Origin: CALLPQ01 sp039819545
GTDB lineage: Bacteria; Pseudomonadota; Alphaproteobacteria; Caulobacterales; Parvularculaceae
Reading direction: 5' to 3'
Length of the DNA: 28,164 bases
Assembly (NCBI GenBank): GCA_039819545.1
Contig: JBCBRS010000034.1
Span: 1 to 28,164 of the forward strand
This document shows, one piece after another, positions 16,201 through 23,897 of the stretch. Every line of letters begins with the position of its first letter. Position 1 is the stretch's first letter. The position numbers and the translations under genes were made by a program. The notes beneath the pieces were generated by a model. That model was not told the DNA's origin. It searched no databases and worked only from the letters and a program-made list of their open reading frames with translations.

Positions 16201-16677
16201 CTAACTCCGGTCCCGCAGAAGACGCTGTTTCTGGCGGCCCCAATCGCGATCCTTTGCCGTGTCGCGCTTGTCATGCAGTTTTTTACCCTGGGCAATGCCC
16301 ACCTCCATTTTCACCATCCCCCGGTCATTGAAAAACAGCCGAAGGGGAACAAGCGTAAAGCCCTTGCGTTCCACCGCCTGCGCCAATTGGGCGATCTCGC
16401 GCTTATGGAGGAGGAGCTTGCGCGTGCGCTTGGGGGCGTGATTTTCGCGGTTGCCTTTGGAATATTCCGGGATATTGGCGTTGACGAGATAGATACCATC
16501 GGCCTCCGGTGAGGCGTAGCTCTCCGCGATCGTCGCCTTGCCCTCACGCAGGGATTTCACTTCCGTCCCGGTGAGGATAAGGCCCGCCTCAATCACCTCA
16601 TTGATAAAATAGTCATGCCGGGCCTTACGATTTTCGGCGATCGTCTTTCCCGGCCCGTCGCTTTTCTTTTTGGCCAT
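16201..16677 (-). CDS. smpB: SsrA-binding protein (trans-translation)
   Basis: 158 residues, normal length. It binds tmRNA and brings it to stalled ribosomes. The N-terminus has IAENRKARHDYFI, then EAGLILTGTEVKSLREGKA and the conserved LLLHKREI(A/E)QL. The C-terminal positively charged tail (AQGKKLHDKRDTAKDRDWGRQKQR) enters the mRNA channel in the family. The ATG overlaps the dapA stop (ATGA, bases 16675–16679), indicating translational coupling. The tmRNA gene itself is not in the window. Confidence 0.97.
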   Translation of the reverse strand: MAKKKSDGPGKTIAENRKARHDYFINEVIEAGLILTGTEVKSLREGKATIAESYASPEADGIYLVNANIPEYSKGNRENHAPKRTRKLLLHKREIAQLAQAVERKGFTLVPLRLFFNDRGMVKMEVGIAQGKKLHDKRDTAKDRDWGRQKQRLLRDRS

Positions 16678-17558
16678 CAGGAAAGAAGGTCCAATCCGGC
16701 AAGCGCAGCACGCACTTTTGCTTTTGCGCCATCGCTCGGTCCAACCAGCGGCAAGCGCACTTCATCTGTGCACAAACCAAGACAAGACAACGCATATTTC
16801 GCCGGTCCGGGGCTCACATCACTGAAAAGCGCATCATGCAGCGGGGCCAACCGGTCTTGCAAAGCGCGCGCTGCCGACCAATCTCCGTCCAGCGTCGCCT
16901 GCTGCATTTGCGCACACAGATCGGGCACAATATTGGAGGTTACCGAAATACAGCCATGGCCGCCCATGGCGTTAAAACCCACCGCGGTCATGTCTTCACC
17001 CGAGAGCTGAATAAAGTCGGCACCGCTGGCAAGCCGCTGCAGGGCAACGCGGGCAAGATCACCCGTGGCATCTTTTATGGCCACGATGCGCTCCAACCGC
17101 GAGAGCCTGGCCACCGTTTCCACAGACAGATTGGCAATTGTGCGGCCCGGTACATTATAAAGGATCATCGGCAAATGCACCGCGTCATGCACCGCCTTGA
17201 AATGCGCCTGTAACCCTGACTGGCTCGGCTTATTGTAATAGCCGGTAACGGTCAGCAGCGCGTTGGCGCCCGCCTCTTGCGCAAATTGGGCGAGCGCGAT
17301 GGCTTCGGCGGTACTGTTTGACCCTGCCCCGGCAATAACCGGCACACGCCCGGCCACAACCTCAATGCACAGGCTGACAACCCGGCGATGCTCATCATGC
17401 GACAGGGTTGCAGATTCGCCGGTGGTGCCCACCGGGACAACACCGTGGGTGCCCGCCGCAATCTGGCGCTCCACGAGGGCGGCAAAGGCCGCTTCGTCAA
17501 CGGCGCCGTCGCGGAAAGGGGTGATCAACGCGGTGATCGATCCGTGTAACTGTATCAT
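16677..17558 (-). CDS. dapA: 4-hydroxy-tetrahydrodipicolinate synthase
   Basis: Condenses pyruvate with aspartate semialdehyde in lysine and diaminopimelate synthesis. 293 residues. The active-site parts are in place: GTTGES (44–49), Tyr108 in the GYYNKPSQ motif, Tyr134 and Arg139 in YNVPGRT, and the Schiff-base lysine Lys162 in VAIKDATGD. It is first in an overlapping pair with smpB, a frequent alphaproteobacterial order. It diverges from the lytic transglycosylase gene. Confidence 0.97.
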   Translation of the reverse strand: MIQLHGSITALITPFRDGAVDEAAFAALVERQIAAGTHGVVPVGTTGESATLSHDEHRRVVSLCIEVVAGRVPVIAGAGSNSTAEAIALAQFAQEAGANALLTVTGYYNKPSQSGLQAHFKAVHDAVHLPMILYNVPGRTIANLSVETVARLSRLERIVAIKDATGDLARVALQRLASGADFIQLSGEDMTAVGFNAMGGHGCISVTSNIVPDLCAQMQQATLDGDWSAARALQDRLAPLHDALFSDVSPGPAKYALSCLGLCTDEVRLPLVGPSDGAKAKVRAALAGLDLLS

Positions 17559-17805
17559 GGGCTCATTATCTGGTTGGGTTGCGTGTCGATAACCCTGTCA
17601 TGGCGCGGGCGCAAGGATAGGGCCAAAGATGGGTGAAATTATCAAAATTTGAAGGCAGCGCCGGATATCGCTGGTAAAAACCTGATTTCGGCAGCCGCGC
17701 GTGTCATGGTTGCACTTTTGATAAGAAATCGCGCTAAGCTTTAGTGTCATAGGCGGGAAAAAACTCCCGCACGCGAACGCAGCTCGCATATACTGTGTTG
17801 GACGG

Positions 17806-20616
17806 ATGAAAACTCGCAGGAAAGATGTCACGCGCATGGAAAACCGGGGGCCGATCAGTCTAAATCGCACCTGTGCGAACGTAGCCCGCATGGCACCGCG
17901 CGCTGCCTGGCGTGGGGTCATGGCTATGCTTGTTTGCGCGCTTTATCTGGGTCCGATCTCCAGCCACCCGGAAATCGGCGTGCGTGCGGCCAATGCCCAG
18001 GACACGGTGCGCCTTCGCGGGGCCCTCACCCGATTTGTGCAGACGCCGCGGGTCAAACCCGCCGCCCCGGGGCCGCGTTATCTTAATCCCGCTGACTACA
18101 CGCGGCTGAAAACGCTGCGAGATCTTCTGGATCGCAAACAATGGAACACAGCGCGCAATCTGATTGCGACGCTGGATGACCCCGATGCGCGTAGTCTTGG
18201 CCAATGGTATTATTTCTACCGGCGCGATCCCAATGTGGCTTTAACACAGGCAACCGAATTTCTTGACGGCCATGGCGACTGGCCCGCACTGTCGCGCATT
18301 CAACGCCACGCCGAAGCCCAGCTTGATGACGACACACCGTCAGCCAAGGTCTATGCGCTCTTCAAAACAAGGGACCCGATCACCGGGTCGGGCAAACGTT
18401 ACTTTCTCCGTGCCCTGATGGCACGCGGGGATGTGGAGGCGGCGCAAATCTATCTGCGTGACAGTTGGCGCAATCACCGGTTTTCGATCAGCGACGAGCG
18501 CCGGCTTTTGTCGGACTATGGCAACTGGCTGACGCCGCAGGATCATATCGCCAAGGTCGATCATCTTCTTTGGGCCCGGCAAGTCACCAACGCTCGGCGC
18601 CACTTCAATCGCCTGCCCGCGCGCGCGCGGCGCCTAGCCCAGGCGCGTGCTGCTTTCTATGTGCGGGCCAGCAATGCAGAGCGGCTTTATCGTGCGCTGC
18701 CTGCCGCGGACCAGCGCGACCCCGGCGTGCTTCACGCGGCCATCCGGTATTATCGGCGTGGTGACAATCAGGACCGCGCCATCGCCCTCGTGCGCAGCCT
18801 GCCCGACGACCCGAAAAGCCTGCGCAATCCGGCGCGGTTTTGGGATGAGCGCAATCTCCTGATGCGCTGGGCGCTGAAGAATGGGCGCTTTATGGACGCC
18901 TATGAGATGGCAAACGCCCACGGCCTTGACGATGGGCTCGATCTAGCCGATGCGGAGTTTAACGCGGGCTGGATTGCCCTGCGGTTCCTGCAAGAACCCG
19001 CGCGCGCCGAGGCCCACTTTACCGCACTGGCCGGATGGGCAACCTCCCCCATCTCCACCGCCAGAGCCTATTATTGGCTCGGCCGAGCCGCCGCCGCGCG
19101 GGGCGAAACCGCGCTCGCCAATAGCCGTTATGGCGTCGCGGCGCGGTTTATCTTTACCTATTATGGCCAGCTTGCAGCAGAAGAAATTGGCGGCGCCGTG
19201 GCTGCCCGGAAATTTGTTCCCACCGCAACCATCTCGCCCCGCGACCGGGCCGCCTTTGATGACCGGCGCACAGCGCGTGCATTCCGCATGATTTCCGATT
19301 TGAATGATCGCAATGCGCTGCTGATTTTTTCCTATCATCTTGACGACCGGCTGGAGAGCCCGGGCGAATATCTGCTGCTGTCAGAAATCACCGCCGGTGA
19401 GGACGCCCCGCACCTGACCATCCGTGCCGGGAAGACCGCCGTACGCAAGCAAAAGCTGATTCCTGAGCTTTCCTATCCGATTTTATCCGTACCCGAACGG
19501 GCCGCACGTTTTGTGGCCCCCGAGGTGATCATGGGCCTGTCGCGTCAGGAAAGTGAGTTTAACCCCCGCGCCTATTCGCGCGCCGGTGCCCGCGGGGTCA
19601 TGCAACTCCTGCCCAGTACGGCACAGATTACCGCGCGCAAGGAACGCATTGCCTATTCGCGTGACGCGCTGCTTTCCGATGCGGCCTACAACATCACGAT
19701 CGGATCGGCGCATCTGTCCCACTTGTTAGACCGGTTTGATGGGTCCTTCATCATGACCTTTGTGGGCTATAATGCCGGCCCCCATCGCGCCACCCGCTGG
19801 GTTGAGGAGTATGGCGATCCGCGAACCGAAGCCGTCGATGCCATCGACTGGGTCGAGCTGATCCCGTTTTCCGAAACACGCAACTATGTGCAGCGGGTCC
19901 ATGAAAATATCCAGATCTACCGGGCACGGATCAATGACCGGGCAATCGCAGGTGGCCTTTCTCGCGATTTGATCCGTGGGGGTAGTGGCCTGTCAGCGCC
20001 CTATCGCAAACGCCCCAGTCTCATCCTTGATGCCAAACGCCCGGCGACGGACAAACGTGCGCTACCGCCCCTGTCGAAACGCACCGCCAGCCGCATCGCC
20101 AACGCGCCGCTTGATATGCCCGCTGCCCGCGCGCGTGCCGACCACCTGGCGCCGCGTGCCGTCCCGCCAGTTAGCCCGCCAAGCCCCAGCATTGCGCCCG
20201 ACAGCGCTGCCCCCGCCCCCGCTGTATCACCGCCAGCACCAACCGCGCAGCCTGCCGCCGTCGCCGATGCGCCAACCGTAACGCCGGCGTCGCCAGACAG
20301 TCCGTCTGTATCCACGCAAAAGGCTGCACCATCAGCGGTTACGGTCACCGTTTCGAAAGGGAGCGCACCCGACGCAAGGCCATCGGCGCCCGGTGACCTT
20401 CCGGCCCCGGTAAACCTTGATAACGACGGATGCGCCAGCTACCGCGCCTTTGTGGCCCGCAATAATGAGAACGAAGCGAGGGCCGCCCAGGACCTGAACG
20501 CCGCCATGCTCGCCGAATTACGTGGCGGCACGACTTGCCCACCGGGCGTGCCATCAGATAAGCCCCTGGCAAATAGCTCAGGGCCAGCCACAAACACCGT
20601 GGCACCGCAGCCCTAA
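17806..20616 (+). CDS. Soluble lytic murein transglycosylase (Slt type) with Pro/Ala-rich tail
   Basis: Cleaves peptidoglycan glycan strands in the periplasm to 1,6-anhydro products. The N-terminus carries a signal segment (VMAMLVCALYLGP) ending near AANAQ. Residues ~100–550 are an alpha-helical superhelix rich in YYRR/ALRW-type repeats, and the SLT domain is at ~565–710. The catalytic glutamate is ~Glu582 in GLSRQESEFNPRAYS, with ARGVMQLLPSTA and FVGYNAGPHR following. The last ~200 residues are unusual: a Pro/Ala/Ser linker, then a small segment with two cysteines (DGCASYRAF... GTTCPPG). Total 936 residues, against ~650–700 usual. The start is uncertain between 17806, 17836 and 17890. Its codon use matches the neighbours. 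Confidence 0.92.
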   Translation: MKTRRKDVTRMENRGPISLNRTCANVARMAPRAAWRGVMAMLVCALYLGPISSHPEIGVRAANAQDTVRLRGALTRFVQTPRVKPAAPGPRYLNPADYTRLKTLRDLLDRKQWNTARNLIATLDDPDARSLGQWYYFYRRDPNVALTQATEFLDGHGDWPALSRIQRHAEAQLDDDTPSAKVYALFKTRDPITGSGKRYFLRALMARGDVEAAQIYLRDSWRNHRFSISDERRLLSDYGNWLTPQDHIAKVDHLLWARQVTNARRHFNRLPARARRLAQARAAFYVRASNAERLYRALPAADQRDPGVLHAAIRYYRRGDNQDRAIALVRSLPDDPKSLRNPARFWDERNLLMRWALKNGRFMDAYEMANAHGLDDGLDLADAEFNAGWIALRFLQEPARAEAHFTALAGWATSPISTARAYYWLGRAAAARGETALANSRYGVAARFIFTYYGQLAAEEIGGAVAARKFVPTATISPRDRAAFDDRRTARAFRMISDLNDRNALLIFSYHLDDRLESPGEYLLLSEITAGEDAPHLTIRAGKTAVRKQKLIPELSYPILSVPERAARFVAPEVIMGLSRQESEFNPRAYSRAGARGVMQLLPSTAQITARKERIAYSRDALLSDAAYNITIGSAHLSHLLDRFDGSFIMTFVGYNAGPHRATRWVEEYGDPRTEAVDAIDWVELIPFSETRNYVQRVHENIQIYRARINDRAIAGGLSRDLIRGGSGLSAPYRKRPSLILDAKRPATDKRALPPLSKRTASRIANAPLDMPAARARADHLAPRAVPPVSPPSPSIAPDSAAPAPAVSPPAPTAQPAAVADAPTVTPASPDSPSVSTQKAAPSAVTVTVSKGSAPDARPSAPGDLPAPVNLDNDGCASYRAFVARNNENEARAAQDLNAAMLAELRGGTTCPPGVPSDKPLANSSGPATNTVAPQP

Positions 20617-20777
20617 CCGCGCGTTCCCAAACCGTAGATAACCGAGTGTTGCTAGCAGGCCCAACACGCTTCAGCTTAGCGCCGCGCCATCACCCGCCGC
20701 TTGGTTTATAAACTGTCCAACAAGCGGTGCCCAAGCCCCCCCTTGCATTCGGCGGAAACTCATGGTTTTTGACCTGT

Positions 20778-20869
20778 GGATAGGTGGCCGAGTGGTCGAA
20801 GGCGCTCCCCTGCTAAGGGAGTAGGCGGGTTGAACCGTCTCGAGGGTTCGAATCCCTTCCTGTCCGCCA
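20778..20869 (+). tRNA. tRNA-Ser(GCU)
   Basis: 92 bases including encoded CCA. The acceptor stem GGATAGG/CCTGTCC pairs fully with one T-G wobble. The anticodon arm CTCCC-CTGCTAA-GGGAG gives anticodon GCU (reads AGC/AGU). A long class II variable arm (roughly TAGGCGGGTTGAACCGTCTC) and a T arm with GGTTCGAAT follow. The discriminator base is G, as in serine tRNAs. A strong hairpin (GGATA-TCGC/GCGA-TATCC, 20883–20904) lies downstream without a T-run. The accessory-looking region begins right after. Confidence 0.96.
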
Positions 20870-21147
20870 CTATTTCGCTCGCGGATAATCGCTTCGCGAT
20901 ATCCTCCGCGGGGGCGTCCTGACCGGACGGGCCACGGTCGTGTCCCTGATCCTCGTTCGAAAATTCTCCCAACATCTCCGCCATCTGCCATTTTCACCTA
21001 AATCCGATAGAGTCCCAAAAATCTTGCATACCCAATGATATCAACAGGTTTATCATCCTATTATGTCCGTTGAAATCCGTTTCGTCACTTGTGGAAATGC
21101 AGATTCGTATGCTTGCCTTGTATATAGCTCAAATAGGTTTTACTGAT

Positions 21148-21702
21148 ATGAATATTCTTTATAGGGTGATTGTTGTTATAATATCGTTTTTTTTAGCCTC
21201 ATGTGGCGGATATACGGATAATTTTGATGTCAAAGGCGAGGTGATCTCTATATCCCAAAATGAAGTTGTTGTTCAATTATCGCTTCACAACAAGAGCAGA
21301 CAGGCTTTTTGCGCACCAAGTGCGATGCTACCCTATGAAGGTGGAAGAGCTAGTGGAAAACATAACTTAAAAAATGAAAAAAATGAGATTGTAAATTTTG
21401 TCGGCGCTTTTGAATCTTTCGCCTACCCTCAATTTGAATATATCGTAGTACCGCCGAATGAAGAATTAAAATTCGAAATATATTTATCTTATTACTACGA
21501 TTTACCAAATTTTGCAAAATCTGAAAAGTATATTTATAGTTATGAATTTGCTGGTGTATTCTGCAGAGAATTCGATAAGGGTTTTTCTCAGATTGAATTA
21601 GGGTTAGATCACAAAGATTGGAGATTTGCAAATATTATCCGATCAGAGAATCTGATTGTTTTAAGTTCACCAGATATTAATTTTAGTCTTAATGAGTATT
21701 AA
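21148..21702 (+). CDS. Small AT-rich lipoprotein of unknown function
   Basis: 184 residues from the ATG at 21148. A short basic-free N-region, a hydrophobic stretch RVIVVIISFFLA and the lipobox LASC|G show a lipoprotein signal peptide; glycine at +2 suggests outer-membrane sorting. The mature part is beta-rich, with aromatic residues (FEYIVVPPNEELKFEIYLSYYYDL) and a further cysteine pair region (FCAPS... FCREF). I do not recognise the family. In-frame extension upstream to 21070 exists but would bury the signal peptide. Base composition is far more A/T-rich than the housekeeping genes, with many TAT, TTA and AAA codons, pointing to recent acquisition. It lies 278 bp after the tRNA-Ser gene. 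Confidence 0.72.
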   Translation: MNILYRVIVVIISFFLASCGGYTDNFDVKGEVISISQNEVVVQLSLHNKSRQAFCAPSAMLPYEGGRASGKHNLKNEKNEIVNFVGAFESFAYPQFEYIVVPPNEELKFEIYLSYYYDLPNFAKSEKYIYSYEFAGVFCREFDKGFSQIELGLDHKDWRFANIIRSENLIVLSSPDINFSLNEY

Positions 21703-21870
21703 GAAAGTAATTTTAATTTCATGGGTTGACCAAGGACTCCGACGGTTTTGCGTACAGTTTGCGCCTTTCATGGAAAGTTTTTAAGGGCTCATCGACGGCT
21801 CCATAACTGAAGCGTACCTCACATACCTTGAGGTACAGATGAAAGTTCCGCTTGGGAATAGCGGCGTATT

Positions 21871-21980
21871 GACGAAACCCCAAATATGAAACCACTTTTT
21901 TATATGACTATTATAGCGCTTTCGACGGAGGGTCGATTTGGTTGGAGCAACACGCAGCTGAGCCCAGATCGACCGGGCGG
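21871..21980. repeat. Palindromic 110-bp repeat A
   Basis: Related along its length to 22036–22145: both start GACGAAACCCC, share TTTCGA(C/T)GGA(G/A)GG and TTGGTTGGAGC-type blocks, and end at CCGGGCGG. It contains an inverted repeat GGTCGATTTGG (21931–21941)/CCAGATCGACC (21964–21974), pairing with one G-T wobble. Confidence 0.75.
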
Positions 21981-22035
21981 TGAACGGGCCCATAACCCAG
22001 GACTGGCGCTATGACACTCTCGGGCGGTTGGAGCT

Positions 22036-22145
22036 GACGAAACCCCGATGACGCAACCAGTTTTTATGTAACCACGAGATTGATTTCGATGGAAGGCCGA
22101 TCTGGTTGGAGCCTCCACACAGCGGAGGCCAGATCGGCCGGGCGG
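22036..22145. repeat. Palindromic 110-bp repeat B
   Basis: Second copy, overlapping the 3' end of the transposase remnant. Perfect 11-bp arms GGCCGATCTGG (22095–22105)/CCAGATCGGCC (22129–22139), with an additional inner GCCTCC/GGAGGC. Relative to copy A, the C:G pair at the third stem position is T:A in both arms, so the stem is conserved by paired changes. Confidence 0.8.
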
Positions 22146-22354
22146 ATTGTTTCTGGTGCTGGTGGCTCGTATCGTAAGAACGAGTGCGGACGGATTGTGT
22201 TGTACTGGCGTCGCCAATGTTCAATGATGCCCTTTGCCTCCATCAGAGTGTTGAATAGCTCATCATTCAGGCATTCGTCGCGCAATCGGCCATTGAACGA
22301 CTCGTTGTATCCATTTTCCCAAGGGCTTCCCGATGGTATCTCTGTTCGTAGCAA
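22064..22354 (-). pseudogene. IS3-family transposase (OrfB) C-terminal remnant
   Basis: About 75 residues of a DDE integrase-type transposase: SGSPWENGYNESFNGRLRDE, the region of the catalytic glutamate, then CLNDELFNTLMEAKGIIEHW, NTIRPHSFLRYEPPAPET and a read-through tail. The rest of the protein (upstream DD residues, OrfA) is missing: similarity stops near 22350, and a stop codon lies in frame just upstream. The element is dead. It sits ~135 bp before the ECF sigma gene and points away from it. Confidence 0.88.
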
Positions 22355-22489
22355 AATGCTGGATCAATTGGGTCCAGACCATAGGGGCTTTTTGGTGATA
22401 AAAATTTGGTCAATTGCACCAAAACTGTCTTTATGGTAACAAATTAAAAAGTCACAGAACACTGCCATTCGTATTGAGTCCGCAGATAA

Positions 22490-23050
22490 ATGAAACAGCC
22501 TGTAGAGTATGACGATCCACCTGCAGATAGTGATCTCATTGCCCGTATTGCAGATGGCGATCGTGATGCATTGAAACTGATTTATGATCGCCATGCGGCT
22601 GCGATGACGGAGTTTGTTAAAAAATGGCTCGCGGATCCATTTGAAGCGGCAGACGTCACCCATGAGACCATGTTGGAAATCAATCGCTCGGCCAAAAACT
22701 TTGCTGGTCGATCCTCAGCAAAAACGTGGATGTATTCTATCGCTCGGTTCAGGGCTATTGACCGTACGCGCAAAAGCAAGAAAACAATTACCCAAGATAT
22801 CGATGTTGAAACCGCCGATGACGCACCAGACCCTCTTGCTGTGACCGAGGCCTTTCAGGATGGTGCGCAAGTGCGCGCTTGTATTGAAAAGCTAAGCGCT
22901 AATCATCAATCGGTCATTCATTTGGCATTTTACGATGATATGACCTATGCGCAGATTGCGTCGGTTGAAAATGTTCCAGTGGGAACAATTAAAACGCGTA
23001 TGATGCACGCAAAAAAACTGTTGATGCGGTGCCTGACGGCCCATCGCTAA
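22490..23050 (+). CDS. ECF-type RNA polymerase sigma factor
   Basis: 186 residues with only regions 2 and 4, the ECF (group 4) layout. Region 2 is residues ~14–100: SDLIARIADGDRDALKLIYD, then FEAADVTHETMLEIN and the core-binding/-10-reading SSAKTWMYSIARFRAIDRTR. An acidic linker follows. Region 4 is ~128–180: LSANHQSVIHLAFYDDMTYA, then the HTH SVENVPVGTIKTRMMHAKKLL. There is no C-terminal extension. The ATG has only a weak ribosome site (short A/G stretch). The gene is tail-to-tail with a membrane anti-sigma gene 16 bp away, so the two are a probable pair though not co-transcribed. No copy of the locus's shared ECF promoter was found upstream. Confidence 0.95.
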   Translation: MKQPVEYDDPPADSDLIARIADGDRDALKLIYDRHAAAMTEFVKKWLADPFEAADVTHETMLEINRSAKNFAGRSSAKTWMYSIARFRAIDRTRKSKKTITQDIDVETADDAPDPLAVTEAFQDGAQVRACIEKLSANHQSVIHLAFYDDMTYAQIASVENVPVGTIKTRMMHAKKLLMRCLTAHR

Positions 23051-23066
23051 CACATTTGTGTAAAGC

Positions 23067-23711
23067 TTACTTTGAAACTTCAGCAATAATCTCTTTGGCG
23101 CTTTCATAGGCTTCAATCGCCATGTCGAATTGCTCTTGTGTGTCAAAATTGACAGTATACAGACCAATCGCTGAGGGACCAGCTATGATTTCACCGCCAG
23201 TTCGTCGTAATAAAGTCCGTATGGTGTTTTCTTTCGCATCTGGCTGGAAAATAATTTTAAGTTCAAAGCTTTCGTCTTCCTCGCTGACAGTGACATAACG
23301 CGTATCATTAAAGCCAGTTTGACCATTGATCAGCACAACCCCTTGCATGCAAGTAATAAGGCCCAGCACAACAGCGGCGTAACGCCATAACGGTGAAATA
23401 CCTGCGGAGGGTATTAACGAAGCGGGCTTGTTTTCAACGGCGGATGCTTGTTGCATTTCCTCTTCGTCGATTGCCCGGTTAAGCCGTGCCCAGCCTAACT
23501 CATCGGCTTGGGGGCTCTGGGTATCCCCTCGTGCGGCAGCCGAGAGCCCTCGATAATATGCAAATTCTTCTGCTAGTGCGGGGCGCGTTTCGACAAAGGC
23601 TTCAAACTTTGTGGCCATATCCGATGATAAACGACCGCATGCGAGGTCGAGTATCCTTGCCGATAGCTCTTCCGGCGCCATCTCTTCAAAATCTCCAGGC
23701 GTCACGCTCAC
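23067..23711 (-). CDS. Membrane anti-sigma factor partner of the ECF sigma factor
   Basis: 214 residues from a GTG at 23711. The N-terminal ~80 residues look like an anti-sigma domain (PEELSARILDLACGRLSS, then FVETRPALAEEFAYYRGLSA) but lack the HxxxCxxC zinc motif. One transmembrane segment follows at ~108–129 (PLWRYAAVVLGLITCMQGVVL). The C-terminal ~75 residues should be periplasmic: FELKIIFQPDAKENTIRTLL, GGEIIAGPSAIGLYTVNF and a helical end, a small alpha/beta pattern like subtilase prodomains. It should hold the sigma factor at the membrane until a periplasmic signal acts. It has its own ECF-type promoter (23781–23810), which implies negative feedback. Role is inferred from layout and neighbour. 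Confidence 0.85.
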   Translation of the reverse strand: MSVTPGDFEEMAPEELSARILDLACGRLSSDMATKFEAFVETRPALAEEFAYYRGLSAAARGDTQSPQADELGWARLNRAIDEEEMQQASAVENKPASLIPSAGISPLWRYAAVVLGLITCMQGVVLINGQTGFNDTRYVTVSEEDESFELKIIFQPDAKENTIRTLLRRTGGEIIAGPSAIGLYTVNFDTQEQFDMAIEAYESAKEIIAEVSK

Positions 23712-23780
23712 GTTGTCATTCTCATCGTTTGTGCTACGTCGTCGCGCCTAAAACCACCGATTTCAATCACAGGCACGTTA

Positions 23781-23810
23781 CTTTGTCGAAACTCCGGGCG
23801 TAAGGGTTCA
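23781..23810 (-). promoter_or_regulatory. ECF-type promoter of the anti-sigma gene
   Basis: On the minus strand: -35 TGAACCCT (23810–23803), 14-bp spacer, -10 CGACAAAG (23788–23781), about 70 bp before the GTG start. Two plus-strand sites in this locus have the same sequence and the same spacing. The GAAC -35 core is typical for ECF factors. Confidence 0.8.
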
Positions 23811-23897
23811 ACATTAATTGTCAATGTGATTGCGCCGCAAGACTTGGGGCGGTATGCCGCACCGATCTTAAATGGGCGTAAGGGATAAGGAAGAGTG

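Larger units (their letters stand above)
21703..22489. other. Gene-poor stretch with insertion-sequence debris
   Basis: No intact gene in 787 bp. It contains two 110-bp related repeats with palindromes (21871–21980 and 22036–22145), a minus-strand IS3-type transposase tail reaching 22354, and ~135 bp of A/T-rich leader before the sigma factor gene. The part 21703–21870 shows nothing I can name with confidence. Confidence 0.65.

Noticed and set aside
20671..20997. Minus-strand ORF over the tRNA-Ser gene (contains GGQEGIRTLETVQPAYSL)
   Set aside because: It is the antisense translation of a serine tRNA gene, a well-known source of false proteins; the cloverleaf on the plus strand is complete.
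21740..21880. Plus-strand stretch LIDGSITEAYLTYLEVQMKV resembling an IS630-type transposase fragment
   Set aside because: Only ~20 residues are similar in feel, stop codons interrupt on both sides, and no catalytic residues can be placed. Too weak to call.
22240..22489. A fourth ECF promoter upstream of the sigma gene (TGAACGAC near 22290, AGAACACT near 22455)
   Set aside because: The -35-like words lack CGACAA at the required distance, and the first lies inside the transposase remnant.
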